A DNA stretch of 50,091 nt from Rhodovulum steppense. GTDB taxonomy: Bacteria; Pseudomonadota; Alphaproteobacteria; Rhodobacterales; Rhodobacteraceae. The position numbers and the translations under genes were made by a program. Of this stretch, positions 9,413 to 18,698 are shown one piece after another. Location: positions 1-50,091 of the forward strand of contig NZ_SLVM01000025.1 of assembly GCF_004339675.1 (NCBI RefSeq), written 5' to 3'. Each line of letters starts with the position of its first letter. Position 1 is the first letter of the stretch. The notes below the pieces were generated by a model, which saw nothing but the letters and a program-made list of their open reading frames with translations, made no database searches and was not told where the DNA came from.

Positions 9413-11098
9413 ATGCGCCCGCTGCGCGGCGCGCCGCTGCTGACGCTTCTGGTCCTGCTGGGGCCGGTGACGGCGGGGCTGGTCGGCACGCTGGCCCCGG
9501 CGCTGGGGGTCTTCCCGGCATTGGGCGGGCGGGCGCTCAGCCTGGCGCCGATGGCGGCGTTGGCGGCTTGGCCGGGCCTGCCGGGGGCGGTGATGCTGTC
9601 GGTCGGGGTGGGGCTGGCGGCGACGGTGGTTTCGCTGGCCATCGTGGTGCTGTTCGTCGCGGGCTGGCAGGGGACGCGGGCGATGGCGGGGCTGGAACAG
9701 GCGCTGGCGCCGCTTCTGTCGGTCCCGCATGCGGCGGCGGCCTTTGGCCTTGCCTTCCTGATTGCGCCCTCGGGCTGGATCGCCCGCGCGCTGTCGCCCT
9801 GGGCGACGGGGTGGGAGCGGCCGCCCGATCTGTTGATCGTGCAGGACCCCCTGGGGCTGGCGATGGTCGCGGGGCTGGTGGTCAAGGAGGTGCCGTTCCT
9901 GTTGCTGATGACGCTGGCAGCACTTCCGCAGGTTCGGCCCGCGCAGCGGATGGGGGTTGCGCGCGCGCTGGGCTATGGGCCCGTGACGGGCTGGCTGAAG
10001 GCGGTGTTTCCGTGCGTCTATGCCCAGATCCGGCTGCCGGTTTATGCGGTGCTGGCCTATTCGATGTCGGTGGTCGATGTGGCGATCATCCTGGGGCCCG
10101 GCACGCCGCCGCCGCTGTCGGTGCAGGTGGTGCGCTGGATGGCGGACCCGGATCTGACGCTGCGGTTTCAGGCGGCGGCGGGGGCGGTGCTGCAACTGGC
10201 GCTGGTGATCGGCGCGCTGGGCCTGTGGCGGCTGGGCGAGGTCGTGCTCGGGCGGTTGGGCCGGGTCTGGGCGGAGGCGGGCGCGCGGCGGCAGGGCGAT
10301 GGCGTGTTGCGGCTGGCCGGGCTGGGGCTGGCCATGCTGGCGACGGGCGCGGTGATCGCGGGGCTCGCGGGGCTGGGGCTGTGGTCGGTGGCGGGGCTCT
10401 GGCCCTTTCCCGAGGCATGGCCCGAGACGGTCAGTGCGCGAAGCTGGCTTCGGCATGGCCCGGGGCTTCTGGCGCCGGGTCTTGAAACGCTCTGGATCGC
10501 GGGGGCGGCGACCGCTCTGGCGCTGGCGCTGGTGCTGGCCTGTCTGGAGGCCGAGCATCGGTTCGGGCTGGTGCCCGGGGCGCGCAGCCTGTGGCTGTTG
10601 TACCTGCCGCTTCTGGTGCCGCAGGTCGCGTTCCTGCCGGGCTTGCAAGGGTTCGCGCTGATGCTGGGCGTCGATATGGGGCGGGGCGCGGTGATCCTGG
10701 GGCATCTGGTCTTTGTGCTGCCCTATGTGTTCCTGTCGCTGGCCGCGCCTTGGCGGGCCTGGGACATGCGCTATGCCAGCGTCGCGGCGGCGCTGGGGGC
10801 GGGGCGGGGGCGCGTTTTCCGGCAGGTGCGGCTGCCGATGCTTCTGGCCCCTGTGCTGACGGCGGCAGCGGTGGGCTTTGCCGTGTCGGTCGGGCAATAC
10901 CTGCCGACGCTGCTGATCGGGGGCGGGCGGGTGCAGACACTGACGACCGAGGCGGTGGCTCTGGCCGCGGGCGGCGACCGGCGGGCGATCGCGGTCACAG
11001 CGCTGGCGCAGACTCTGGTGGGGATGGCGGGCTTTGCGCTGGCGCTGGCGGCCCCGCGGATTCTGTGGGCGAACCGGCGCGGGCTGAGGGCAGGCTGA
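9413..11098 (+). CDS. ynjC: YnjC-like ABC transporter permease (two fused permease halves)
   Basis: An inner-membrane protein of 561 residues with about a dozen hydrophobic segments. Two homologous halves each carry an EAA-type cytoplasmic loop that docks the ATPase: GVARALGYGPVTGWLKAVFP in the first and AAALGAGRGRVFRQVRLP in the second. Such fused permeases are typical of the YnjC/ThiP/FbpB group. It starts 6 bases after the binding-protein gene and overlaps the ATPase gene (TGATG), so the three genes are one unit. The long open frames on the opposite strand here are Arg/Pro/Gln-rich shadows. Confidence 0.87.
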   Translation: MRPLRGAPLLTLLVLLGPVTAGLVGTLAPALGVFPALGGRALSLAPMAALAAWPGLPGAVMLSVGVGLAATVVSLAIVVLFVAGWQGTRAMAGLEQALAPLLSVPHAAAAFGLAFLIAPSGWIARALSPWATGWERPPDLLIVQDPLGLAMVAGLVVKEVPFLLLMTLAALPQVRPAQRMGVARALGYGPVTGWLKAVFPCVYAQIRLPVYAVLAYSMSVVDVAIILGPGTPPPLSVQVVRWMADPDLTLRFQAAAGAVLQLALVIGALGLWRLGEVVLGRLGRVWAEAGARRQGDGVLRLAGLGLAMLATGAVIAGLAGLGLWSVAGLWPFPEAWPETVSARSWLRHGPGLLAPGLETLWIAGAATALALALVLACLEAEHRFGLVPGARSLWLLYLPLLVPQVAFLPGLQGFALMLGVDMGRGAVILGHLVFVLPYVFLSLAAPWRAWDMRYASVAAALGAGRGRVFRQVRLPMLLAPVLTAAAVGFAVSVGQYLPTLLIGGGRVQTLTTEAVALAAGGDRRAIAVTALAQTLVGMAGFALALAAPRILWANRRGLRAG

Positions 11099-11730
11099 TG
11101 GCGGGGTTGCGGCTGGAGGGGCTGAGGATAACGCGCGCCGGGGTGCCGCTTGTGGCGCTGGAGGCAGAGATCGCGCCGGGCGAGGTTCTGAGCGTGATGG
11201 GGCCGTCGGGATCGGGCAAGTCCACGCTTCTTTCGGCGATCATGGGCACGCTGGCACCGAGCTTCGCGATGACGGGGCTGGTGTGGCTTGACGGGTGCGA
11301 GATCACGCGCCAGCCGCCCGAGGCGCGGCGAGTGGGCATCCTCTATCAGGAGGAGCTGCTGTTCCCGCATCTGAGCGTCGGCGGCAACCTGGCCTTCGGC
11401 CTGCCGCGCGCGGTGCGGGGGCGGGCGGCGCGGGCGGCGCGCGTGGCGGCGGCGCTTGCCGAGGTCGGGCTGGCGGGCTTTGCGGATCGCGATCCGGCAA
11501 CGCTGTCGGGCGGGCAAAAGGCGCGGGTCGCCCTGATGCGGATGCTGCTGGCCGAGCCGCTCGCGCTGCTGCTGGACGAGCCGTTCTCGCGGCTGGATGC
11601 CGGTCTGAGGGCGCAGGTGCGCGAGATGGTCTTTGCGCGCGCCCGGGCGCGGGGGCTGCCGGTGCTTCTGGTGACCCATGACGCGGCCGATGCCGCGGCC
11701 GCGGGGGGATGCGTGGTCGAACTGGGCTGA
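11098..11730 (+). CDS. ynjD: YnjD-like ABC transporter ATP-binding protein
   Basis: A 210-residue ATPase powering the YnjBC-like importer. Walker A is GPSGSGKST (residues 35-43), the Q-loop LYQEELLFPHLS, the signature LSGGQKARVAL (136-146), Walker B LALLLDEP (155-162), and the switch His lies in LLVTHDAADA. The ATG at 11098 overlaps the permease stop by one base. The length is near the minimal ABC domain, with no C-terminal regulatory extension. A second copy of the intergenic repeat starts at its stop codon. It converges on the ectoine operon, which is on the other strand. Confidence 0.9.
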   Translation: MAGLRLEGLRITRAGVPLVALEAEIAPGEVLSVMGPSGSGKSTLLSAIMGTLAPSFAMTGLVWLDGCEITRQPPEARRVGILYQEELLFPHLSVGGNLAFGLPRAVRGRAARAARVAAALAEVGLAGFADRDPATLSGGQKARVALMRMLLAEPLALLLDEPFSRLDAGLRAQVREMVFARARARGLPVLLVTHDAADAAAAGGCVVELG

Positions 11731-11850
11731 GGGTGCGCTCCCGCCCCCGGCTGGCGCGGGGCGCAGGCGCCCCGCGCCAGCCGGGGTTGGGCGTGGCGCG
11801 GGCCTTTGGCCCGCGCGCCTCCGGCGGGGGGATTTCGGCCAAGAAGAAGG
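11731..11850 (+). repeat. G+C-rich intergenic repeat, copy B
   Basis: Same element and orientation as copy A, again starting at a stop codon (of the ynjD-like gene) and ending in GGCCAAGAAGAAGG. The internal hairpins differ in sequence but keep pairing (GCGGGCCTTTGGCCCGC; CTGGCGCGGGG..CCCCGCGCCAG), which argues that the fold is preserved rather than the sequence. The rest of the gap, to 11977, is G+C-rich and holds no convincing gene. It lies between two converging operons, so a termination role is plausible. Confidence 0.8.
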
Positions 11851-11977
11851 CCGTGGGCGACATGGCCCGGCAGGTTGGGAAAGTTGCCCCGGATTGGGGT
11901 CCGGTGCAGGGGATGGCGCCGGGCGCGCGCTCCGCGGTCTTGTCGGGAAAGGGGCATGTGCGCGCCCCGCGCCGGAC

Positions 11978-13411
11978 TCAGGCGGCCAGGCGCGGGGCGG
12001 TCTTGCGGTTCTCGACCAGAACGGCGTGAAGCGCGCGGATCGCGTCCTCCATCCGGTCACGGGGCAGAACGAACTGGGCGTCCACGTCGCGGGTGGTCTG
12101 TTGCACGGCGACGGGATCGATGCCGACGGCTTCGAGCGCAGCGAGGCCGCGCGAGAGCACCCGAAGCCCCGATAGGTCGCGCCCGATGGCGGCCACCACG
12201 GCGAGGTTGCGCGCCTTGAGAGAGGCGGTCGGGTAGCGCGCCGCGAGGTCGCGTTCGACCCGGCGCACGGATTTCAGCCCCGCATCGAGGTAGTGCGTGA
12301 TGGTGTTGGCGTTCGATGTCTTGGACACGATCCGCACCTTGTGGCGGGTCAGCACCTCCAGGATGGCGGAATCGTAGCCCTTCACCCCCACCATGTCCTG
12401 TTCGAACAGTTCCAGCGCGTAGACGCCAAGGCCGGTGACCATCTCGACCCGCGGAGCGCCCGCCTCGGCCTCGTCGATCAGGGTTCCGGGGTCGCGCGGC
12501 TCGAACGCATTGGTCACGCGCAGCGGGATGCCCGCCTGGCGCAGCATCTTGGCGGCCTTGGGGTGCACCGCCTCCATCCCCATGTTCGAGAGCTGGTCGG
12601 CCACGTCGTAATTGGTGTGGCCCAGCTTCACGACATTTTCCGCGCCGACGATCTTCGGGTCGGCCGAGGACAGGTGGAACTCCTTGTGGATGATCGCCTC
12701 GGCAGCGCCGGTCAGCACGGCGAGTTTCGAGAAGGTCACCTCGGAATAGCCGCGGTCGAATTCGGCCATCAGCCCCTCTGTGCACTGGGCATAGCCCGTG
12801 ACGATGGGCATTTCGCGCGACAGGTCCACGTCGCGCAGCCCCTCGACGATGCGCTCTTCCAGGCTGCACTCGCGTTCGTCGCGCCAGCCCGAGAGGTCGA
12901 CGAAGCGGGCATCGACGCCCTTTCGCCGCAACAGCGTGGCGGTGACGAAGGCGGACTGCGCCTCGCCGAGTCCCGAGAGCAACTCGCGGATCACCGCCAT
13001 GTGTTGGCTGAGGCGGAAATGGCCGTAGGAACAGAGCCGTTGCAGGTCGATCAGGCAGGAGCGCGCGCCCTCGATGCGGTCACGCACGAAATCGTCGGCG
13101 GCGGCGAGGTCGCCGGGGTGATCCAGAACCTGCGCATGGGCGGCACGCATGGCGTCGGCGACGCGGTTCAGCGCGTCCGACCAGCCGTGGTCGTTGTCGG
13201 CGTTGGAGAACAGCGCGTAGACGCCCGGTTCGCCCGATTTCTTGTGTTCGAGCAACAGGTTGGTGATCCCGGCGAAGGCCGAGACCACGAAGACGCGGTT
13301 ATAGAGCGCCTCGCCCGCGCGGTCGCCGACGAAGAGCGTGTCGCACAATTCGTGGACGCGGCTCATCGAGGTGCCGCCGATCTTCTCGACGGTATGGGGA
13401 TGCTTGGTCAC
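11978..13411 (-). CDS. ask: Ectoine-cluster aspartate kinase (Ask_Ect)
   Basis: Phosphorylates L-aspartate, the first step toward aspartate semialdehyde, the precursor of ectoine. The 477-residue product opens with VEKIGGTSMSRVHEL, the kinase KxGGTS motif. It shows GYAQCTEGLMAEFDRGYSEVTFS (substrate region) and EAVHPKAAKMLRQAGIPL. A C-terminal ACT-like regulatory region (VGVKGYDSAILEVLTRHKVRIVSKTSN) follows. This long, divergent type is the aspartokinase found with ectABC in marine bacteria and is thought to escape the usual lysine/threonine feedback. It is the last gene of the ectoine operon, 50 bases after ectC, with a small CCCGGG-ttgac-CCCGGG hairpin at 13425-13441 between them. Confidence 0.92.
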   Translation of the reverse strand: MTKHPHTVEKIGGTSMSRVHELCDTLFVGDRAGEALYNRVFVVSAFAGITNLLLEHKKSGEPGVYALFSNADNDHGWSDALNRVADAMRAAHAQVLDHPGDLAAADDFVRDRIEGARSCLIDLQRLCSYGHFRLSQHMAVIRELLSGLGEAQSAFVTATLLRRKGVDARFVDLSGWRDERECSLEERIVEGLRDVDLSREMPIVTGYAQCTEGLMAEFDRGYSEVTFSKLAVLTGAAEAIIHKEFHLSSADPKIVGAENVVKLGHTNYDVADQLSNMGMEAVHPKAAKMLRQAGIPLRVTNAFEPRDPGTLIDEAEAGAPRVEMVTGLGVYALELFEQDMVGVKGYDSAILEVLTRHKVRIVSKTSNANTITHYLDAGLKSVRRVERDLAARYPTASLKARNLAVVAAIGRDLSGLRVLSRGLAALEAVGIDPVAVQQTTRDVDAQFVLPRDRMEDAIRALHAVLVENRKTAPRLAA

Positions 13412-13424
13412 TGTCCTGTCGCCG

Positions 13425-13441
13425 CCCGGGTTGACCCCGGG
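13425..13441. other. Small hairpin between ectC and the ectoine aspartokinase
   Basis: CCCGGG-TTGAC-CCCGGG, a 6-bp stem with a 5-base loop in the 50-base spacer. There is no T-run. It might slow read-through or mark an RNA processing point that lowers kinase output relative to ectABC. Confidence 0.35.
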
Positions 13442-13461
13442 GGCGCCCTTGTCTGGAAATG

Positions 13462-13857
13462 TCAGTCGGCGAGGGCCGCGGCCGGCGCGTAGGAGCCGTC
13501 TGCGCGGTGCACCTCGGCGCCCGTGACGGGCGGGTTGAAGCAGCAGGCCATCACCAGATCCTCGTCGGCGCGGATCGTGTGGCGGTCGTGCTGATCGAGG
13601 GCATACATCACGCCGGGGCGGATCTCGAAGGTCTCGCCCGAGGCGAGGTCGGTGATCGCGCCGCGCCCCGAGATGCAGTAGACGCTCTCGAAATGGTGCT
13701 TGTAGTGGAAGGTATGTTCCGACCCCGCGGCCAGCGTGGTGATGTGGAAGGAAAACCCCATCCCGTCATCGGCCAGCAGCATGCGCACCGAGGTCCATTG
13801 CGCGTCCGAGACCGCGCGGTTCGTGTTCTTGAGCTTGTGAAAGTCGCGCACGATCAT
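13462..13857 (-). CDS. ectC: L-ectoine synthase
   Basis: Cyclises N-gamma-acetyl-diaminobutyrate to ectoine with loss of water. This small cytosolic cupin protein has 131 residues, the family length. It starts [17 protein letters not shown] and has the cupin strands [19 protein letters not shown] and [19 protein letters not shown], with conserved metal-ligand and substrate residues. The start at 13857 is fixed by the conserved MIVRDF N-terminus; longer readings enter the ectB gene in a Ser/Arg-rich frame. It lies 4 bases after the ectB stop, so the two are probably translated together. Confidence 0.95.
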   Translation of the reverse strand: MIVRDFHKLKNTNRAVSDAQWTSVRMLLADDGMGFSFHITTLAAGSEHTFHYKHHFESVYCISGRGAITDLASGETFEIRPGVMYALDQHDRHTIRADEDLVMACCFNPPVTGAEVHRADGSYAPAAALAD

Positions 13858-13861
13858 GGGC

Positions 13862-15148
13862 CTACTCCGCCGCCACCGGGAAAGGGACGAGCGTCTCCAC
13901 CGCGGCCTCCAGGATGTCGAGACCTTGGCGGAACTGCTCCATAGGGATGGTGAGGGGGGCGAGCACCTTGACCACCTCGTCATGGGCGCCCGAGGTCTCG
14001 ATCACGAGGCCATGGCGGAAGGCTTCGGCGCAGATCCGGCCGGCAAGTTCGCCCGAGCCGACATCGACGCCGCGCATCATGCCGCGTCCCTTGAGACGGG
14101 CCCCCTCGATCCGGGCGGCGATCGTGTTCAGCCGTTCTTCCAGAACCTGGGATTTCAGCGCAATCTGGTTGCGCAACGTGTCGTCGGCCCAGAACTTCTC
14201 CAGCGCGACGCGGGCGGTCACGAAGGCGTGGGTGTTGCCGCGGAAGGTGCCGTTATGCTCGGCCGGCTTCCAGATGTCGTGTTCGGGCCGGACCAGCACG
14301 CAGGCAAAGGGCAGGCCGAAACCCGACAGCGACTTCGCCAGCGTCACCATGTCGGGTTCGATGCCCATGTGGTCGAAGCTGAAGAAACTGCCGGTGCGGC
14401 CCATCCCGGCCTGGATGTCGTCGACGATCAGCAGCGCGCCGTGTTCGCGGGCGATCCGCGCGATGCCCTGCACCCATTCGCAGGAGGCGGCGTTCAGCCC
14501 GCCTTCGCCCTGCACCAGTTCCACGACGAAGGCCGCGGGGGGCTCGATCCCGGAGGAGGGGTTCGTGAGCAGCGTCTCGATCAGCTCCAGCGTGTCCACG
14601 TCCTCGCCCAGGCTGTTCTCGTAGGGCAGGTGGGTGACGTCGGGCAGGGCGGTGCCCGCGCCCGCGCGCTTGCCCGCGTTGCCGGTCAGCGCGAGCGATC
14701 CCAGCGTCATGCCGTGGAAACCGTTGGCAAAGGCGATCACATTGCGCCGTCCCGTCACCTTGCGCGCCAGCTTCAGCGCGGCCTCGACCGCGTTGGTGCC
14801 GGTGGGGCCGGTCATCATCACGCGATGCTCCATCCCGCGCGGATGCAGGATATGGTGCTCAAAGGCGGCCAGGAAGGCGGCCTTTTCCTCGGTATGCATG
14901 TCGAGTGCGTGTGCGATCCCGTCGCGCTGGATATGCTCGACCAGCGCGGCCTTCATGTCCGGGTCGTTATGGCCATAGTTCAGCGAGGAACAGCCTGCGA
15001 GAAAGTCGATATAGGAATTGCCGTCGGCATCGATCAGGGTTGCGCCCTCGGCGCGGGCGAAGCTGACCGGAAAGCTGCGGCAGTAGGAGCGCACGGCGGA
15101 TTCGCGGCGCGCGTAGATGTCGGTTTCGGCTGTCGGAACAGTCGACAT
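13862..15148 (-). CDS. ectB: Diaminobutyrate--2-oxoglutarate transaminase
   Basis: PLP-dependent class III aminotransferase making L-2,4-diaminobutyrate from aspartate semialdehyde and glutamate, the first committed step to ectoine. The 428-residue product shows [58 protein letters not shown], and the PLP lysine K272 in [12 protein letters not shown]. The start at 15148 follows AAGGGGATG and gives the usual N-terminus. An out-of-frame ATG at 15155 is rejected. It sits between ectA (44 bases upstream) and ectC on the minus strand. Confidence 0.95.
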   Translation of the reverse strand: MSTVPTAETDIYARRESAVRSYCRSFPVSFARAEGATLIDADGNSYIDFLAGCSSLNYGHNDPDMKAALVEHIQRDGIAHALDMHTEEKAAFLAAFEHHILHPRGMEHRVMMTGPTGTNAVEAALKLARKVTGRRNVIAFANGFHGMTLGSLALTGNAGKRAGAGTALPDVTHLPYENSLGEDVDTLELIETLLTNPSSGIEPPAAFVVELVQGEGGLNAASCEWVQGIARIAREHGALLIVDDIQAGMGRTGSFFSFDHMGIEPDMVTLAKSLSGFGLPFACVLVRPEHDIWKPAEHNGTFRGNTHAFVTARVALEKFWADDTLRNQIALKSQVLEERLNTIAARIEGARLKGRGMMRGVDVGSGELAGRICAEAFRHGLVIETSGAHDEVVKVLAPLTIPMEQFRQGLDILEAAVETLVPFPVAAE

Positions 15149-15192
15149 GGGGCATCCCCTTGTTTTCGAATTGGAAACGGGTGAGAGTCGGA

Positions 15193-15732
15193 TCAGGCGG
15201 CCAGCGGCAGCGCTTCGGCCAGCCGGATCGTGACCATGTGCTCGGTCGCGTTGCGGCCGCCGAAATGGTCCTCGCGCGTGAAATGCGGCTTGTCCGTCAG
15301 GCGCGCGCCCAAGCGGCGGGCCATGCCACGGAACAGTCCCCAGGAGGCGTGATTGTCCGGTGTGATCGTGGTCTGAAGCCGCATCACGCCTGCGCAGGCG
15401 TCGCGTTCTAGAAGTTCGAACAGCATCTTGCGGCCGAGTCCGCGTCCGCGCGCGCGGCCGGACACGGCCACCTGCCAGACGAACAGCGTCTCGGGGTCGG
15501 AGGGCAGCAGATAGGCCGAGATCCAGCCCACGACCTGCCCCTCGATCTCGGCAAGGATGCATGTGTCGCCGAAGTGATCGCATTGGATCAGGTTGCAGTA
15601 GAGCGAGTTTTCGTCGAGCGGCTTGCATGCCCGGATCAGCGCCCAAACCGCCTCGCCATCCGCCCCGGTGGGGCGGCGGAAGGTGATGGGCGCGGTGCAA
15701 GAGAGCGGTTTCGCTTCGATGGTCTCGACCAT
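15193..15732 (-). CDS. ectA: Diaminobutyrate acetyltransferase
   Basis: GNAT-fold enzyme acetylating the gamma-amino group of L-2,4-diaminobutyrate with acetyl-CoA. The 179-residue product shows FRRPTGADGEAVWALIRACKPLDENSLYCN, a hallmark of EctA, then the acetyl-CoA binding segment VAVSGRARGRGLGRKML and the TTITPDNHASWGLFRGMA region. The start at 15732 is chosen because GGAGGA lies about 8 bases upstream on the minus strand; an ATG 11 codons earlier would place this site inside the gene. It is first in the ectA-ectB-ectC-ask operon. A near-consensus promoter precedes it. Confidence 0.94.
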   Translation of the reverse strand: MVETIEAKPLSCTAPITFRRPTGADGEAVWALIRACKPLDENSLYCNLIQCDHFGDTCILAEIEGQVVGWISAYLLPSDPETLFVWQVAVSGRARGRGLGRKMLFELLERDACAGVMRLQTTITPDNHASWGLFRGMARRLGARLTDKPHFTREDHFGGRNATEHMVTIRLAEALPLAA

Positions 15733-15762
15733 GATGTTCTGTCCTCCGTCCTGTTGCAGACC

Positions 15763-15791
15763 CATATATAGTTAGTCATAAGAAATTTCAA
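15763..15791 (-). promoter_or_regulatory. Predicted sigma-70 promoter of the ectoine operon with EctR-like half-site
   Basis: On the minus strand TTGAAA (15786-15791) and TATATG (15763-15768) are separated by 17 bases, a near-consensus -35/-10 pair in an AT-rich island that stands out from the G+C-rich surroundings. The predicted start is about 20-25 bases upstream of the ectA codon. The -10 is overlapped by TATATAGT (15765-15772, plus strand). It equals one half of the EctR1 site as I recall it from Methylomicrobium alcaliphilum, where the regulator also covers the -10. The second half-site is not well matched here. Confidence 0.55.
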
Positions 15792-15885
15792 CAGGCTAAG
15801 TTTATTGGCGGATTGCCGGAGTTTTAACGCTAGAACTAACATTATAGTGGCTGATTTATGGGTTCGTCGACAGAAGTTCATGGGG

Positions 15886-15933
15886 TCGCAAGCGTCATAA
15901 ATGCTTCGTAAAGCGAAAAAATGACGCTTGCGA
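15886..15933. repeat. Perfect 13-bp inverted repeat upstream of the MarR-type regulator
   Basis: TCGCAAGCGTCAT (15886-15898) and its exact complement ATGACGCTTGCGA (15921-15933) are separated by 22 bases. The right arm ends about 50 bases before the regulator's predicted TTG start. No T-run follows, so a simple terminator is unlikely. It could be a paired operator for the regulator or a leader hairpin. The whole 15733-15982 gap is otherwise the divergent promoter region between ectA and the regulator. Confidence 0.75.
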
Positions 15934-15982
15934 GTCGCCCGGATCGGTGGGAACGGTCGCTTCGTCAGCCAAGGGAGGTGTC

Positions 15983-16468
15983 TTGAAACGGTCCGATGTC
16001 AGCCTGATCGCCCTGCGCCGCATCCTGCGCGCGACAGAGCTTTACGGGCGCGACCTGGCGCGCGCCGCTGGGCTGACCCCGGTGCAGATCCGCGTGTTGC
16101 AGATCGTTGCCGAAACGGGTCAGAGTACACCCAAGGCAATCTCGGCGCGGATGGGGGTGTCGCAGCCCACGATGACCACATTGATCGACCGGCTGGTGGC
16201 CAAGGGCCTGGTCGAGCGCCGCCGCTCGGAGGCCGACCGCCGACAGATGAACATCTTCGTGACCGAGGCCGGGCGCGAGGCCATCGCGCGCGCGCCCGAC
16301 CCGCTGCACGACCGCTATGTCGCCGCATTCGAGGCGTTGCCCGACTGGGAGCAGGCAATGTTGGTCGCTGCGCTGGAAAGGGTGGCGGGGCTGCTGGATG
16401 CGGGGCATCTGGACGTGGCGCCGGTGCTGGATCTCGGAGATATCCGCAAGGCGCCGCCCGCGAATTGA
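15983..16468 (+). CDS. ectR: MarR-family transcriptional regulator, probable ectoine operon regulator
   Basis: A 161-residue winged-helix regulator. The recognition region reads [47 protein letters not shown], the typical MarR helix-turn-helix and wing (residues about 52-98, cited in part). The TTG at 15983 is preferred because AAGGGAGG ends 5 bases upstream; a GTG at 15947 lacks such a site. It is divergent from ectA, the arrangement of EctR repressors, so it probably represses ectABC-ask at low salt. Function is inferred from family and position; the fold itself is clear. Confidence 0.8.
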   Translation: MKRSDVSLIALRRILRATELYGRDLARAAGLTPVQIRVLQIVAETGQSTPKAISARMGVSQPTMTTLIDRLVAKGLVERRRSEADRRQMNIFVTEAGREAIARAPDPLHDRYVAAFEALPDWEQAMLVAALERVAGLLDAGHLDVAPVLDLGDIRKAPPAN

Positions 16469-16629
16469 GCGAATGGGGTCGCGGCTGCTTGCGCTTCGGG
16501 CGATCCGGGGTACATCGACCGACAACGCTCCAATTTTGCGCTATCCCTTGCAGGCCCCCGGAGCCGGAACTAAGACTTCGGGGAGACAGGGGCAATTCGG
16601 CCCGTACAGCATCCCTCAGGCAGGCGCAC

Positions 16630-17262
16630 ATGACCGACATGATCGACCATTACATGAACACCCTCGTGCCCATGGTGGTCGAGCAGACCTCGCGCGGCGA
16701 ACGGGCCTATGACATCTTCTCGCGCCTTCTGAAGGAGCGGATCATCTTCATCACGGGGCCGATCCATGACGGAATGTCCTCGTTGATCGTGGCGCAACTG
16801 CTGCATCTCGAGGCCGAGAATCCGACCAAGGACATCTCGATGTACATCAACAGCCCCGGTGGCGTGGTGACTTCGGGTCTGTCGATCTACGACACGATGC
16901 AGTACATCAAGCCCAAGGTCTCGACGCTGGTGGTGGGGCAGGCGGCGTCCATGGGCTCGCTTCTGCTGGCCGCCGGTGCGCCGGGCATGCGCTTCTCGCT
17001 GCCCAATTCGCGGATCATGGTTCACCAGCCCTCGGGCGGCTATCAGGGCCAGGCGACGGATATCATGATCCATGCCCAGGAGACGCAGAAGCTGAAGGAC
17101 CGGCTGAACCAGATCTATGTGAAACACACCGGCCAGGAGTTCCAGGCGGTAGTGGACGCGCTAGAACGGGACAACTTCATGGACCCGGAGGCGGCCAAGT
17201 CCTGGGGGCTGATCGACCAGATCGTTGAAAGCCGCGAAGCCGTGGAGGGGACCAAGGCCTGA
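16630..17262 (+). CDS. clpP: ATP-dependent Clp protease proteolytic subunit
   Basis: Serine peptidase that assembles into a double heptamer and degrades proteins fed by ClpX or ClpA. The 210-residue product carries the triad Ser107 ([11 protein letters not shown]), His132 ([10 protein letters not shown]) and Asp181 ([12 protein letters not shown]). The start at 16630 gives [19 protein letters not shown], the form usual in alphaproteobacteria. The frame is open far upstream but overlaps the regulator gene in a non-coding pattern. The 161-base gap before it should hold the promoter; I could not place a heat-shock promoter with confidence. clpX follows after 146 bases. Confidence 0.97.
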   Translation: MTDMIDHYMNTLVPMVVEQTSRGERAYDIFSRLLKERIIFITGPIHDGMSSLIVAQLLHLEAENPTKDISMYINSPGGVVTSGLSIYDTMQYIKPKVSTLVVGQAASMGSLLLAAGAPGMRFSLPNSRIMVHQPSGGYQGQATDIMIHAQETQKLKDRLNQIYVKHTGQEFQAVVDALERDNFMDPEAAKSWGLIDQIVESREAVEGTKA

Positions 17263-17408
17263 CGCAGAACCCGGAACCATCCATCGGGATTTTGGCGTTG
17301 TGCCTCGGCAATGACTGCCCTACGCTGCTTGGTGGCGTGGGGCGCAATGGCTGCCTTCCGGGCTAAAGGGTCCGGACGGGCCGCACAGAACGACCGCAGA
17401 GGACCGAT

Positions 17409-18674
17409 ATGGCGACGACTTCAGGCAGCGACTCCAAGAACACGCTCTACTGCTCGTTCTGCGGCAAGAGCCAGCACGAGGTGCGCAAGCTTATCGCCGG
17501 ACCGACCGTGTTCATCTGCGACGAATGCGTCGAATTGTGCATGGACATCATCCGCGAGGAGACCAAGGCCACCGGCCTGAAATCCGCCGACGGGGTGCCG
17601 ACGCCCAAGGATATCTGTTCGGTGCTGGACGATTATGTGATCGGCCAGATGCATGCCAAGCGCGTGTTGTCGGTGGCGGTGCACAACCATTACAAGCGGT
17701 TGAACCACGGCGCCAAGGCCGGTGATATCGAGCTGTCCAAATCGAACATCCTGCTGATCGGTCCCACCGGCTGTGGTAAGACGCTGCTGGCGCAGACGCT
17801 GGCGCGCATCCTTGATGTGCCCTTCACCATGGCCGATGCGACCACGCTGACCGAGGCGGGCTATGTCGGCGAGGATGTCGAGAACATCATCCTGAAACTG
17901 CTTCAGGCGTCCGAATACAACGTCGAACGCGCCCAGCGCGGCATCGTCTATATCGACGAGGTCGACAAGATCACCCGCAAGTCCGACAACCCCTCGATCA
18001 CGCGGGACGTGAGCGGCGAAGGCGTGCAGCAGGCGCTTCTGAAGATCATGGAAGGCACGGTCGCGTCGGTGCCGCCCCAGGGCGGGCGCAAGCATCCGCA
18101 GCAGGAGTTCCTGCAGGTCGACACCACGAACATCCTGTTCATCTGCGGCGGCGCCTTTGCAGGGCTGGAAAAGATCATCGCCCAGCGCGGCAAGGGTTCG
18201 GCCATCGGTTTCGGCGCCGATGTGAAGGAGAACGACACCCGCGGCGTGGGCGAGATGTTCAAGGAACTCGAACCCGAGGATCTGCTGAAATTCGGCCTGA
18301 TTCCCGAATTCGTCGGTCGCCTTCCGGTGATCGCGACGCTTCAGGACCTGGACGAGCCCGCGCTGGTGCAAATTCTGACCGAGCCCAAGAATGCGCTGGT
18401 CAAGCAGTATCAGCGACTGTTCGAGCTTGAGGGCGTCAAGCTGACCTTTACCACCGATGCGCTGTCGGCCATCGCCAAGCGGGCGATTGCCCGCAAGACA
18501 GGCGCGCGCGGCCTGCGCTCGATCATGGAGGATATCCTGCTGGATACCATGTTCGATCTGCCCGGCATGGACAGCGTCGAGGAGGTGGTGGTCAACGAGG
18601 AGGCGGTGACCTCGGAGGCGGCGCCGCTGATGATCCATACCGATCACAAGAAGGAAGGCGCCACCGCCGGCTGA
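17409..18674 (+). CDS. clpX: ATP-dependent Clp protease ATP-binding subunit
   Basis: AAA+ unfoldase that selects substrates and threads them into ClpP. The 421-residue product begins with the zinc-binding domain (C15, C18, C37, C40 in YCSFCGK..FICDEC). Walker A is GPTGCGKT (118-125) and Walker B is [10 protein letters not shown] (179-188). The pore loop GYVGEDVE lies between them. Sensor 2 is in [14 protein letters not shown]. Directly downstream of clpP, as in most proteobacteria. It converges with creA across a 24-base gap that is almost all G and C. Confidence 0.97.
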   Translation: MATTSGSDSKNTLYCSFCGKSQHEVRKLIAGPTVFICDECVELCMDIIREETKATGLKSADGVPTPKDICSVLDDYVIGQMHAKRVLSVAVHNHYKRLNHGAKAGDIELSKSNILLIGPTGCGKTLLAQTLARILDVPFTMADATTLTEAGYVGEDVENIILKLLQASEYNVERAQRGIVYIDEVDKITRKSDNPSITRDVSGEGVQQALLKIMEGTVASVPPQGGRKHPQQEFLQVDTTNILFICGGAFAGLEKIIAQRGKGSAIGFGADVKENDTRGVGEMFKELEPEDLLKFGLIPEFVGRLPVIATLQDLDEPALVQILTEPKNALVKQYQRLFELEGVKLTFTTDALSAIAKRAIARKTGARGLRSIMEDILLDTMFDLPGMDSVEEVVVNEEAVTSEAAPLMIHTDHKKEGATAG

Positions 18675-18698
18675 GCGGGGCGCCCGCGCCCGGGGCCG

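Noticed and set aside
16469-16629. Heat-shock (sigma-32) promoter for clpP
   Set aside because: CTTGCG- and CTTGCA-like strings exist, but none has a matching -10 at the right spacing; I could not support one.
18675-18698. Bidirectional terminator between clpX and creA
   Set aside because: The gap is only G+C-rich; no clean stem with a T-run on either strand.
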